Below, piece by piece: positions 17,194-26,328 of a stretch of DNA of 57,611 bases. Under the pieces are notes generated by a model that was not told the DNA's origin, ran no database searches, and saw nothing but the letters and a program-made list of their open reading frames with translations. The stretch's first letter is position 1. Every line of letters starts with the position of its first letter. The stretch lies in the IMG/VR virus record IMGVR_UViG_3300031758_006619, positions 1 to 57,611 of that record. One strand, given 5' to 3'. This DNA comes from a virus. A program made the position numbers and the translations under genes.

Positions 17194-19032
17194 TTATACC
17201 TCTATTTGGGATATGTTGTTGCGTTTTACAACGTTGACCTTTTCTAGCAGTGGATGACTAAATCCGTGTGATACTAAAAAGGTATTCAAGTGTTCTTCCC
17301 CTAGGAGGACTTCCACTAATTTTTCTTTGCCGTCTACATCAAGTGCTTCAACAGTCTCGTCTAAGATCAGCAAGTTGATCCTGGAACTACTTAGGGTCTG
17401 CATTAGCTTGCGAATTGCAAGTAGGGTGGCTACGTTTACACGTGCCCGCTCACCTCCACTCAATGCCAGCATTTCAATATCACGACCATTGTCAGTGATA
17501 ACTACATTGAGTTTATCACTAGCTGAAATTTTAAAACTAATCTGGAATCTACCATCACTTAAGTCTACAAGGTAGCTGTTTGTGATTTCTTCCAAGTCTT
17601 TGACCAAGCACTCTATTTTGTATGCTACCAGTCCAGTTGTTGAAAAAGTTTTATTGAGCACGTTAACAATGCTCATACGCTCTGATAACTCGTGCAGTCG
17701 ACCACTATAAGTTTCTAACTCCTCGGACATTTCTGCCAGTTGCTTACTAATAGTGTCAACTTTAGAATTATGTGCACTTACTGCTTGATTGGTTTTTTCA
17801 GCAGCTTGTATACGAGTACGAGTAGTTTCAATACTGTACTGTAGTCCAGCAAGATCAGATTGTAGTGTAGCTTTATCTAGCACAACATCTGGCAGTTCTG
17901 TGTCAATAAGTAAGTGATACTTTTCCCAGTCCGCTTGACTTTGCTGTGCTTGTTGCCAAGCTAAGACTTTCTGTGCGTGTGCATTTAAGTCTTGTGTGAT
18001 ATCTTTGCGAGACTGTGTGGCTTTGTCCAATTTTTCTAAGGCGGCTTGCTTTATTGCAGCTTGCTCACTTACAAGTTCGGCAATCTTGTTAACGTCTATG
18101 GACTGTAAACAAGTAGGGCAATTACCTTGTAGTTTGTTCATTTTTTGGACAAACGCCTCAACATCTTTTACTGTTTTTTGCAGCTCAATTGATGTGGTAT
18201 TAAGCTGTGATACAATCGTTTGTTTTGTGCTTACGTCTTCTTCTGGTTTTTCTGGCAGTGGTAAGATTGTAATCTTAGACTGTAATTGTTTGTAGGTATT
18301 GTTTTGTGCAATCTTTTTGTTGGTAGATTCTACACCCTGAATAGCTACTTCTAGTTTAGCTGCTTCTTGCAATACTTGTGAGTCTAAGTTGGGTACCTCT
18401 ACTGGCTGTTTTGGGGTTAAGTCAACCTTAGAGTATTTGTCTAGCCAGGCAACAACTGTGTTTACCTGTGATTGCGTTGAGGCAATGTCTTTGCTTAACT
18501 CTTGTGCTACTTCTTTGAAGACTTCTTGTGCTTGAGTGTAACGACCCAAGTTTAGGATTTCAATAAGGAACTTTTTACGCGCAGTATCTGCAGCAGTTAA
18601 AAACTCTAGGCTTGATGCATTACTCTGATAAACAATTTGACTAAAAGTTTTATGGTCAATGCCGATTACTTCTTCAACAATTTTATAAGTGGCTGTGGAA
18701 GTATGTGCACTAATGTCCACACCATTTTTGTACAACTTAACCGTTTGAGTAGTGCCACGACGTGTTTCGATCTTGTACTCTGTACCATCTCGGTCAAACA
18801 CTAGTTCGATTGCATAGTGCTTGTCTTTTACATACCGGTTAAGAATATCGGCCTTTTTAATGCCTTTGGAATTTTTATTGAACAGTACTTCTTCAAGCAC
18901 TAGGGCAATAGAACTCTTGCCGTGACCATTTTTTCCTACAAGCTGTGTAAGTGGTGCAGCAACAAAATCAATCTTGTTGCCCTCACCATAGCTGAATGCG
19001 TTAGACCATGCTAGTGTTTTTATTGTTATCAT
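17194..19032 (-). CDS. SbcC/Rad50-like ATPase (T4 gp46-like)
   Basis: 612 residues. Walker A (LVGKNGHGKSSIALVLEE), long coiled coils on either side of a zinc-hook (GNCPTCLQSI, around residue 290), signature motif ALSGGERARVNVATLLAIRK and Walker B (NLLILDETVEALDVDG). With the SbcD-like nuclease it forms an end-processing recombination complex. It starts 32 bases inside the glutaredoxin gene. Confidence 0.93.
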   Translation of the reverse strand: MITIKTLAWSNAFSYGEGNKIDFVAAPLTQLVGKNGHGKSSIALVLEEVLFNKNSKGIKKADILNRYVKDKHYAIELVFDRDGTEYKIETRRGTTQTVKLYKNGVDISAHTSTATYKIVEEVIGIDHKTFSQIVYQSNASSLEFLTAADTARKKFLIEILNLGRYTQAQEVFKEVAQELSKDIASTQSQVNTVVAWLDKYSKVDLTPKQPVEVPNLDSQVLQEAAKLEVAIQGVESTNKKIAQNNTYKQLQSKITILPLPEKPEEDVSTKQTIVSQLNTTSIELQKTVKDVEAFVQKMNKLQGNCPTCLQSIDVNKIAELVSEQAAIKQAALEKLDKATQSRKDITQDLNAHAQKVLAWQQAQQSQADWEKYHLLIDTELPDVVLDKATLQSDLAGLQYSIETTRTRIQAAEKTNQAVSAHNSKVDTISKQLAEMSEELETYSGRLHELSERMSIVNVLNKTFSTTGLVAYKIECLVKDLEEITNSYLVDLSDGRFQISFKISASDKLNVVITDNGRDIEMLALSGGERARVNVATLLAIRKLMQTLSSSRINLLILDETVEALDVDGKEKLVEVLLGEEHLNTFLVSHGFSHPLLEKVNVVKRNNISQIEV

Positions 19033-19273
19033 TTGCTAGTTTTCTTTTTAGCTCCTGCAACCCGCCAACATACACACCATCTAAAAAGATTTGAGGTACG
19101 CTGCGAGCGTCTGGAACTAGTTCAATTAAATCTTTTTTAGTATACCCGTTAATACCAAGCATACGTTCTTCAATCCGTACGCCATGCAAGTCTAGTAGTC
19201 GCTTTGCCTCAGTACAGGCTGGGCAGTTTGTTTGTGACCATACTTGCGCTGATTTATGTGAATTTTTCTGCAT
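19001..19273 (-). CDS. Glutaredoxin
   Basis: 90 residues. Active site CPAC in QVWSQTNCPACTEAKRLL, the cis-Pro segment SVPQIF and the glutathione-binding Gly pair (YVGGLQEL). It probably passes electrons to the ribonucleotide reductase. Overlaps SbcC at its 3' end and SbcD at its 5' end by 32 and 20 bases. Confidence 0.9.
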   Translation of the reverse strand: MQKNSHKSAQVWSQTNCPACTEAKRLLDLHGVRIEERMLGINGYTKKDLIELVPDARSVPQIFLDGVYVGGLQELKRKLANDNNKNTSMV

Positions 19274-20210
19274 GATTTTGCATCTCCTGTAGAACTTTGT
19301 CTACTGTGGTTTCGGGTAATTCTAGAATATAGGTTACATACTCTCGAACTTCCTGATTTAGGGTCATCTCTGCATCAAGCATCAGGGCGGAGTCTGTATC
19401 ACGTTTTAGCACTTTGGTAGCGATTAGCTCTGAATCGGCTAGTTCTCCGAGTTCTTGCATATCACCTTGGACTTCGTAAACGGTGTGATCAAAGTCCGTA
19501 GCCACTGGCGTCTCGTCAGCGGCGATTGTTCGCTTGATAAGTTGCGGCAAGTTGAATTTAAGCCACGTATGTTCCAAGCTATCAGCATCAAGCAAAATAG
19601 CACCGGTATCAACCCTGGAACGATGAAAGCTAGTAGTATAAGGGCTACCAGGGTAAAGAATATTTCTTTGAGAGTTTTCATAACTGTGTAGGTCACCAGC
19701 TAGCACAACTTGCCAACGGTTAAATAAGTCTAGATCGACTTCGGGCTTTACGTGTGGAGGAATCTCGCCACGAACGTGTGTGCATAAGATACGACCACCA
19801 AAATCACGACCATGTTTTTCGTAGTCTTTGAGCTTATTGTAAGGAATAATGTCTAAGTCAAATCCTACATTTTCATAGTAATCATCAAGCATGCTTACTA
19901 GTGGATTTAAGCGGTGCGTGGACTTTTTAAGATTGGTTAGAAACGTTGAGTCTTTTTTCAACATCTCATGATTGCCAGGGTAGATTAGTGTAGGCTTGTG
20001 AAAGCTTTCTACAAAGTCAAAGTATAACTCAACTTCGTCCATGGTAGGCAATCGGTCAAACACATCACCGCCTACAATTACCAGGTCTGCACTATGTTGC
20101 ATTTCACTAAACTGTTCGCAGAATAAGCGGAAGCGATTACGTGACCACTCCACTGGAACATTCTTTTGACCTAGTTTGATGTGTACGTCTGCTGTAAATA
20201 GTATTTTCAT
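19254..20210 (-). CDS. SbcD/Mre11-like nuclease (T4 gp47-like)
   Basis: 318 residues from the ATG at 20210 (MKILFTADVHIKLG); a start at 20237 would add nine residues. Metallophosphoesterase motifs: TADVHIK, VGGDVFDR, YPGNHEM, CTHVRGE and AGDLHSYE. Partner of the SbcC-like gene two steps downstream; together they process double-strand ends for recombination. Confidence 0.93.
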   Translation of the reverse strand: MKILFTADVHIKLGQKNVPVEWSRNRFRLFCEQFSEMQHSADLVIVGGDVFDRLPTMDEVELYFDFVESFHKPTLIYPGNHEMLKKDSTFLTNLKKSTHRLNPLVSMLDDYYENVGFDLDIIPYNKLKDYEKHGRDFGGRILCTHVRGEIPPHVKPEVDLDLFNRWQVVLAGDLHSYENSQRNILYPGSPYTTSFHRSRVDTGAILLDADSLEHTWLKFNLPQLIKRTIAADETPVATDFDHTVYEVQGDMQELGELADSELIATKVLKRDTDSALMLDAEMTLNQEVREYVTYILELPETTVDKVLQEMQNHAEKFT

Positions 20211-20229
20211 TGTTTTATCAGACAAAATA

Positions 20230-20256
20230 GCCCGCAAGCTTTTTAGGATTGCGGGC
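20230..20256 (-). terminator. Terminator after SSB gene
   Basis: GCCCGCAA and TTGCGGGC stem with 11 base loop; on the minus strand it is followed by TATTTTGT. It lies between the SSB and SbcD-like genes, so it may attenuate read-through and keep SSB expression higher. Confidence 0.75.
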
Positions 20257-20265
20257 TATATATTA

Positions 20266-20907
20266 TCAACCTAGTTCTTTGACTGCTTCGGATGCTGCTG
20301 TGTCAGCCTCATCACCTTCGTCGGAGTTAGATGCTACTTTTTCCAATAGGGCTAGTACTTCGGCTTCTGTTGGGCGAGGGTACTTTTCATCAATTGATTT
20401 AGCTGCTGTTGCGGCTTCACGCTCGGCATCGGTTAGTGGACGTGGTTTGCAACGCAATACACTCAAGTCGTAGCTGATATTAAAAGCCAGTGGTCCTGTT
20501 TTGGTACGCTTGAAAACTACATCCCAACCTGTATCGAAATCGGTAGGATCACCCAAATCTTCGGCCGCTGAAACAATTTGTTCAAACAGTTTCTTTTTCA
20601 AGTTAAGCGCCTTGACTTTGCCGTCCTTAGGGTCAATACAGTTAACTGTATACGACCACGAGCACTTCAAGTCTGGGTAGAAGGAGGGAACGTGATCTTT
20701 TTCGATGTTGTCGAATTTTTCTTTGTCACGAGAGAAAGCCAAGCACTCAACTGGAATGTCTTTGTTGTTAGCCCCTTTGAGCCAGTAGACGTAGCGTGGC
20801 AGAACTCCGCCCACTAGTCTAACTGTGTTTTCACCGTCTTTGTATTCATAAGCCTCAACTTTGTTTGAGATTGCTTTGCCTTTGGTATTTTTAAATGAGA
20901 TTGCCAT
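20266..20907 (-). CDS. Single-stranded DNA-binding protein, gp32-like
   Basis: 213 residues. Mixed OB-fold-like core (KDGENTVRLVGGVLPRYVYW, PVECLAFSRDKEKFDN, SWSYTVNCIDPKDGKV) followed by an acidic C-terminal tail (ASNSDEGDEADTAASEA), the layout of T4 gp32-type SSB proteins in marine and freshwater phages. No clear zinc motif. Followed by a terminator that would favour high expression. Call rests on arrangement and composition more than on a strict motif. Confidence 0.7.
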   Translation of the reverse strand: MAISFKNTKGKAISNKVEAYEYKDGENTVRLVGGVLPRYVYWLKGANNKDIPVECLAFSRDKEKFDNIEKDHVPSFYPDLKCSWSYTVNCIDPKDGKVKALNLKKKLFEQIVSAAEDLGDPTDFDTGWDVVFKRTKTGPLAFNISYDLSVLRCKPRPLTDAEREAATAAKSIDEKYPRPTEAEVLALLEKVASNSDEGDEADTAASEAVKELG

Positions 20908-20908
20908 G

Positions 20909-21286
20909 TTAGTTGTTTTCGTATTTAAAGTAAATTTTGTTGTCTGTGATTGTGAGCAGCGGATTGTGTTTTAAGGCATCTAAGTCAATGTCTTTGAAAT
21001 AACTCAAGTCTAGGTAAACTACTCGGTAAAGTTTGTATAAGCTATAGTCACGCCTTCCTGCAAGTCTAATGTATTGCGCTTTGTGTGCAATATCGCAAGT
21101 TTCGGAGAAAAGAGGTTGGGCATTTAACAAGAAGCTGTGACCCGACAAGTTTTTAAAACTATTTAGTTCGTGGTGGTTTTTCGGTATAAGCTTTTTGCTA
21201 AAGTGCCTTTCCAGCATACTTAACATCAATTTAGGGTCGCAATTTGTTTCTGTTTCTAATAAATCCAGGTTAAAAAAGAGTGCCAT
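20909..21286 (-). CDS. Conserved replication-operon protein, unknown
   Basis: 125 residues, basic, no membrane segment. It precedes SSB by one base and follows the promoter at 21306-21334, so it is the first gene of that transcript. C-terminal RVVYLDLSYFKDIDLDAL looks like a compact alpha-beta domain. Not recognised. Confidence 0.7.
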   Translation of the reverse strand: MALFFNLDLLETETNCDPKLMLSMLERHFSKKLIPKNHHELNSFKNLSGHSFLLNAQPLFSETCDIAHKAQYIRLAGRRDYSLYKLYRVVYLDLSYFKDIDLDALKHNPLLTITDNKIYFKYENN

Positions 21287-21305
21287 AATGATTAACTTAG
21301 ACTAT

Positions 21306-21334
21306 ATTATAGCATAAAGACCACACTGCTGCAA
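21306..21334 (-). promoter_or_regulatory. Sigma-70 promoter for SSB operon
   Basis: Minus strand TTGCAG (21334-21329), 17 bp, TATAAT (21311-21306), with CTATAATATAG as a short palindrome over the -10. Confidence 0.8.
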
Positions 21335-21346
21335 GTGTAAATTTTA

Positions 21347-22657
21347 TCATGCTGTTATTACCTGCCAGCCTTTACGTAAGTAGAGCGCCAGCCTATCGTT
21401 GTTTTGTTTTTTATCTGCGTAACCAGCAAAGTTAATATCTACAACTAGGGGATCTAACTTGCCTTCGTGTAATCGCTGTACACGACCCACAATTTGTTCT
21501 AGCAAACTGTCGTTGCTCATTGGGGCTGCAAGGATAACACAGCTGAGCGTGTTAATAGATATGCCTTCTGAAAAGATTTGCCGGCTCCCACAAATGGCTT
21601 TTTTGGTTCCATCAAGTACTTGTTGCTTGATGTGTTGTCTGTCTTCGTATTCTGTGTCGCCTGTAACAACCGCGCAATCTTCGCCAATGTATTCTTTCAC
21701 TTTGTGTAAAAACTCCACTCGATCAGCAATAACCAATACCGAGTGACCTTCTTGCATATGCATTAATGCAATAGTTGCAATAAACTGCCTGTACTTTTCT
21801 GACTCTAGCAATTCCGTGACTTTTTCAACCCAAGGAACGCCTGGTTTTAGCGTAATCCCAGATTTAACAATGTGCACTGTGGGTGTTAGTGTGTTAGACT
21901 GCGGTGGTTTATAAACAACCGGCCCAAAGTAGTCACGGAACAGAATATGTTTACCGTCTTTGCGAATCATTGTACCTGACAGCGCAATACGGTATCGTGC
22001 GTGAAAAGCGTCCACTGTTTGTGCAAACGTAGTGGCAGGACAGTGGTGGGCCTCATCAAGGATAATACACCCAAACTCCTTAGATAAATCACCAGCAATT
22101 TTAGCAAGGGTCTGTATGTTGGCAACTGTGATAAAGTGGTCTTCATAGTCTATCTGTCCTCCGCCGATTACTCCAGGTTTGTGTCCAAACAGCACTTCGA
22201 TTTCTTCACACCACTGATCTCTGAGAGCAGCCGTGTGTGTGATAACAAGGGTCTTTTGACCAAACTTGTGTGCAAGGTGTAGTGCTGTAAATGTTTTACC
22301 CCATCCAACCAGTGCGTTGATGAAACAAGTATCGTCGATTGGGTCATATACTACCTGCTGCTCTGGTCTTAGTTCAAACTTAGGGTCAGGAAAAGGTATA
22401 TGGTCTACTATGCGTTTGTCAATGACCTCGTAGTCGTCTGGAACCAAGTCTAGACGGCCTTGTGGGATGCTCAAGATGCCTTTGGGCAGTACTTTGTAGT
22501 TTTTGATAGTTTCAACTGTAGCAAATTTCTTTGACCCAGTGTCTTTTTTGATTTTGTATGTAAGCTCACTGATAACCTTTTTGGTATGCTCAACACCAGG
22601 GTTATCCATGTAAATACGATTTGATATAATTGCTTTAGGCACTAGACCATTCTCCAA
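21347..22657 (-). CDS. uvsW: SF2 DNA helicase, UvsW-like
   Basis: 436 residues. Walker A (NALVGWGKTFTALHLAHKFG), DEAH box (IILDEAHHCPATTF), motif III SGTMIRKDG, and motif VI SLLEQIVGRVQRLHEG define a superfamily 2 helicase related to T4 UvsW/XPB-like proteins. Such enzymes unwind R-loops and branch-migrate recombination intermediates. Overlaps the neighbour at 22642 by 16 bases. Confidence 0.92.
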   Translation of the reverse strand: MENGLVPKAIISNRIYMDNPGVEHTKKVISELTYKIKKDTGSKKFATVETIKNYKVLPKGILSIPQGRLDLVPDDYEVIDKRIVDHIPFPDPKFELRPEQQVVYDPIDDTCFINALVGWGKTFTALHLAHKFGQKTLVITHTAALRDQWCEEIEVLFGHKPGVIGGGQIDYEDHFITVANIQTLAKIAGDLSKEFGCIILDEAHHCPATTFAQTVDAFHARYRIALSGTMIRKDGKHILFRDYFGPVVYKPPQSNTLTPTVHIVKSGITLKPGVPWVEKVTELLESEKYRQFIATIALMHMQEGHSVLVIADRVEFLHKVKEYIGEDCAVVTGDTEYEDRQHIKQQVLDGTKKAICGSRQIFSEGISINTLSCVILAAPMSNDSLLEQIVGRVQRLHEGKLDPLVVDINFAGYADKKQNNDRLALYLRKGWQVITA

Positions 22658-23214
22658 CTATCGGGCTTGTGTGCGTCACAAAAACCATAAAAAATATGTG
22701 CCATGCCTAATTGCAATACTCTGGCATAGTGTTGATTTTCACCAGGCCGCTGCATGGCTTTGAAGCGGCTAGACAGACCTTGCAATTCAAACACACACCC
22801 TAGCCCTGCCGCAGGTAAAACTTGTTTGATCTTGCGTGTAGTCAGTTTGGCGCGTGTGGTTTTTTCATAGTGAAATACTCTGCCACTATTATCAATAAAC
22901 CAAGTAGTAGACTTGGCTAATTTTACCAAGTCTGCTAAAAAGTAGATAGCGGTGCGAACTGGAAATAGCGTTACCTTAGGGTCAGCTTTTAAACGCAGCC
23001 TGCGCATACCCAAAGTAGTTCCAGGTATGCTGGCGTCGTCTACTACGCGCACAGTTGCTGTTTCAGAATTCAGCTCATCAACATAGTGCGTGTAGTAGTA
23101 CACAACCCCAGACTCTTGTCTGGGTTCATGCTCACCTAGCCTGAACACGGGCCAGTGTATCTCCGATAATTTCGTATGTTTCTGTAAAGTGTCCAAAACT
23201 ATAATCCTCGCCAA
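22642..23214 (-). CDS. Conserved protein between polymerase and helicase
   Basis: 190 residues, basic, rich in beta and helix (MRRLRLKADPKVTLFPVRTA, FIDNSGRVFHYEKTTRAKL). Its start is 83 bases inside the polymerase gene, a long overlap, but the frame is open to the end and overlaps uvsW at the stop, a typical tightly packed operon pattern. Function unknown. Confidence 0.7.
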   Translation of the reverse strand: MARIIVLDTLQKHTKLSEIHWPVFRLGEHEPRQESGVVYYYTHYVDELNSETATVRVVDDASIPGTTLGMRRLRLKADPKVTLFPVRTAIYFLADLVKLAKSTTWFIDNSGRVFHYEKTTRAKLTTRKIKQVLPAAGLGCVFELQGLSSRFKAMQRPGENQHYARVLQLGMAHIFYGFCDAHKPDSWRMV

Positions 23215-25420
23215 TATCTTGATCTACACCAATTGGGGTGTTTGGGATTTCACAGCCCCACTGGTGTTGAGTGTTACGCTTTAGGATCTCGCAGTATTCC
23301 ACCACATCTTCGTCTTTTACAAGCGCAACAATCGAGTCATGAACCAGCATAAAGATTTTAGCATCTAGCTGTTTCTCTTTAACTTCTTGTGCTGTTCGCA
23401 TAGCGCCAAGTAAGTTAACATCACTGGCAAGTGACTGTACTTCAGCGTTGATTCCGCTACGGACTTCGTGAGCTGCGATACCTTTATCTGCGCTAAACAC
23501 ATTAGGTAGTCTGCGTTTCCTGCCAAAGAATGAGTATGTATAACCATTTGTTTGAATAAAGTTTTTGCGATCTTCAAGCCACTTTTTTAGCTTGTTGAAT
23601 TTTGTAAAGTATTGTTTAATATCGTCACGAGCCTGCTCAACAGGGTAAACCTCACCAGTGGCTTTTGACACAGTCTGCGATACTTTGTTAGCACCTGAAC
23701 CGTACAAAATACCAAAAGAGATAGCTTTAGCCGATTGACGCATACTTCCAAACAGCTTTTTAACGTCTTCAACCGCACATGGCAATGAGAACACCATTTT
23801 AGCAATTGTTGAGTGAAAGTCGCCGCCTGAACTAAAAACTTCTTGCAGGTTCTTGTCACCGCTTAGCACAGCCGCATAGTACATTTCAGCTGTGGTCAAG
23901 TCTTGCGATACAATCTTGTAGCCTGCTGGAGCCTGGATGCAACCTTTGATAATAGGATCGTCGCGAGGTATTTGCTGAGCGTTGAACTTCCCAGAACTAC
24001 TAAGCCTACCGCTAGTAGTAAATATAAGATTAAAATTTGTACGAATACGACCATCGCGGTCAATTTCTGGTAGAATCTTTTGAATATAGGTGTTTTGAAT
24101 CTTGCCAAGCTGACGAACCTTTAAGATAGCTGCTGGTAGTGGATGTTCATCTGATAGTTCGCCAAGTACTTCTGCGTCAGTTGAGACTGCACCAGTAGCT
24201 GTTTTCTTGCCAGTCGGGTTAAGACCCAAGTAGTCAAAAAGCACAACACGCAGCTGCATAACACTGTTGGGATTAAAGATTTTGCCACTGTCACGCTCGT
24301 ATTGTTTTACTGCATCAAACGAGTACACAACCTGCTTGGCAGCCTCAATTTCAGCATCAAGGTATTTACTAGCAGCAGCCATGCGTTCTGTGCTCATAGG
24401 AATACCAACTTCTTCCATGTCCATCAAGAACAGTGTACCAGGAATCAATATTTCCGAATAAACTTTACGCAGTTTGTCGTTGGCTTGTACAATGGGCCAA
24501 AACTTGTGGAAAAGTTCGTATGTAACGGCTGTGTCAATCGAAGCGTAACGGCTAATAGTGTCGAATGGGATAAGGTCATAGGTAAAGTCATCTTGCAGCA
24601 AACCATTGGCTGCACAGTATGCCTTTTTAAAGTCATCAAGTTCACTATCATAGTCGCCGTAATCGGTGTATTTTAAGGCCAATGGCTTCAAACCATGTGA
24701 ATCAGTTTCATCTAACACATAGTGCATGACCATTGTGTCGTGTACACGACTACGAGGAAAACTAATGCCAAGGTGATACTCAATCATCTTGTAGTCAAAC
24801 TTCATGTTGTGAAACACTGTTGTGTATTCATTAGCAATCTTTTGCAACAAGTCCATGCACTCGTCGTCTAGGCAGTCTGTTAAGATATAACGACCATGCT
24901 TGGTTTTGTAGCTTAGTGACAAACCAAGTACGTAACCGTCTCGTGGATAAAGACAAGTTGTTTCCGTGTCCCAGGCAACATAACCTCGGGCATTGTCCAT
25001 TACTTCTCGCAAAAATTCTTTGGCTTCATCAGTGCTGTCAATACCCTTAAAATCACCTTGTACACTAGGCTTTAGTTGACCTTTTACGTACTTGTGAATA
25101 CGATCCACAGCACGCTGAAAGTCAGGTTTGCCTTCAGGCTTGAAGCTCAGCATTGCTGGATTTGAGATAGCAATAAACTTGTCGTTGACAAGCTGTCCAG
25201 CCATGTTGGTTACCGAGGTAATCTTGGCGTATTCTTTGGCAGCTTCTGCGCCGACTAAGACTACGAAGTCGTATGGCTCCAAGTCTACTACCAAGTCTAC
25301 ATCTTTTTTCAGCAATTTGGTAATTGGCACCGAACTCATGTGGTACTGGTCATACTCAAACTCAAAGTAGTCTGAATAACGAGTACGGTTGGGTGCTTTG
25401 TCAATAACTGCAATTTTCAT
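23132..25420 (-). CDS. DNA polymerase, family A
   Basis: 762 residues. The 3'-5' exonuclease motif YVAWDTETTCLYP and NMKFDYKMIEYHL are in the first third; polymerase motifs A (SQDLTTAEMYYAAVLSGD), B (RQSAKAISFGILYGSG) and C (MLVHDSIVAL) follow. The acidic residue pair expected at motif A is DLTTAE and at motif C HDS. No 5' nuclease domain, supplied instead by the gene at 15542. It is the replicative enzyme of the phage. Own promoter and a ribosome site (caaggaat) precede it. Confidence 0.97.
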   Translation of the reverse strand: MKIAVIDKAPNRTRYSDYFEFEYDQYHMSSVPITKLLKKDVDLVVDLEPYDFVVLVGAEAAKEYAKITSVTNMAGQLVNDKFIAISNPAMLSFKPEGKPDFQRAVDRIHKYVKGQLKPSVQGDFKGIDSTDEAKEFLREVMDNARGYVAWDTETTCLYPRDGYVLGLSLSYKTKHGRYILTDCLDDECMDLLQKIANEYTTVFHNMKFDYKMIEYHLGISFPRSRVHDTMVMHYVLDETDSHGLKPLALKYTDYGDYDSELDDFKKAYCAANGLLQDDFTYDLIPFDTISRYASIDTAVTYELFHKFWPIVQANDKLRKVYSEILIPGTLFLMDMEEVGIPMSTERMAAASKYLDAEIEAAKQVVYSFDAVKQYERDSGKIFNPNSVMQLRVVLFDYLGLNPTGKKTATGAVSTDAEVLGELSDEHPLPAAILKVRQLGKIQNTYIQKILPEIDRDGRIRTNFNLIFTTSGRLSSSGKFNAQQIPRDDPIIKGCIQAPAGYKIVSQDLTTAEMYYAAVLSGDKNLQEVFSSGGDFHSTIAKMVFSLPCAVEDVKKLFGSMRQSAKAISFGILYGSGANKVSQTVSKATGEVYPVEQARDDIKQYFTKFNKLKKWLEDRKNFIQTNGYTYSFFGRKRRLPNVFSADKGIAAHEVRSGINAEVQSLASDVNLLGAMRTAQEVKEKQLDAKIFMLVHDSIVALVKDEDVVEYCEILKRNTQHQWGCEIPNTPIGVDQDIGEDYSFGHFTETYEIIGDTLARVQAR

Positions 25421-25434
25421 TTATTATTCCTTGT

Positions 25435-25471
25435 GATACTTTATTATAGCGTATCTGAGCTAACATTTCAA
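25435..25471 (-). promoter_or_regulatory. Promoter for DNA polymerase operon
   Basis: Minus strand TTGAAA (25471-25466), 17 bp, TATAAT (25448-25443). Short arms GATAC/GTATC (25435-25439, 25451-25455) flank the -10. Confidence 0.85.
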
Positions 25472-25473
25472 GT

Positions 25474-26328
25474 TTATTTATTAATGTACTCTGCAATGCT
25501 TCGTACATTCTCACTATCTAAATCGCCAGGGTCTACACCATCTGGTAGGTCTACTACTTCCGTAATAAAACCTTCAGCTTCGATAATAGGCTTGAGTAAT
25601 TGGGCGGCCTTGCGACCCGCTTCGTCACCATCGAATAGTAGATATACGTGCGTAATACCTTGAGCCTTAAATGGAAGTAACTTCGATTTCGTTTCGTTTT
25701 GTAGGGTATTGGTGCCAAACGCGCAGACAACATTTTCACAACCTTTGTCATATAAGTTAAGCATGTCAAACATGCCTTCTACAATTACCATTGAACTATA
25801 ACCACTTGGCAAGTGGCTGGGAAATAGTGGCATCTTAACACCTACAGGATAGTTAACATACCTGGGATTGCCTTGTGACATTGTATGTCGTGCCACAAAC
25901 ACAATATTTTTACCAGTAATGTCTTTGATTGGAAACACAATACGGTCTTGTAGCTTTTCAACTTGATTTGTATAAAAAGCCTCAAAATGCTTGAGTGTTT
26001 GTGCACTAACGCCACGAAACACTTTGGTCCAAGGTGTGTAGCCACTAGGCAATTCTAGTTCTTGACCAAATCGTTTTAGTACTTCCAGCTTTTCTTTAAG
26101 TGCCATAATCTTGATGGGTACTGGGTTTGTAAAAACTCCATAATACTTAAAAAGATTGGTTTTAAAGCCACAAGCAAAGCAATGTGCTACGCCAGAAACT
26201 TTGTCAACACGAAAGCTGGGGTTTGAGTCACTATGATCTGGGTTTAGGCATTTGATAAGATAGTCACGACCTGAAACAGAGAACTTCAGGTCGTTTTTCT
26301 GGATAAGTTCTAAGACTGGGTCACTCAT
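25474..26328 (-). CDS. DNA primase (zinc finger plus TOPRIM)
   Basis: 284 residues from the ATG at 26328, which overlaps the helicase stop (TAATG). N-terminal CHC2-type zinc site (KCLNPDHSDSNPSF, AHCFACGF), then TOPRIM motifs MVIVEGMFDMLNLYD and YLLFDGDEAGRKAAQLL. Makes RNA primers for the fork together with the DnaB-like helicase; resembles the N-terminal half of T7 gp4. Confidence 0.94.
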   Translation of the reverse strand: MSDPVLELIQKNDLKFSVSGRDYLIKCLNPDHSDSNPSFRVDKVSGVAHCFACGFKTNLFKYYGVFTNPVPIKIMALKEKLEVLKRFGQELELPSGYTPWTKVFRGVSAQTLKHFEAFYTNQVEKLQDRIVFPIKDITGKNIVFVARHTMSQGNPRYVNYPVGVKMPLFPSHLPSGYSSMVIVEGMFDMLNLYDKGCENVVCAFGTNTLQNETKSKLLPFKAQGITHVYLLFDGDEAGRKAAQLLKPIIEAEGFITEVVDLPDGVDPGDLDSENVRSIAEYINK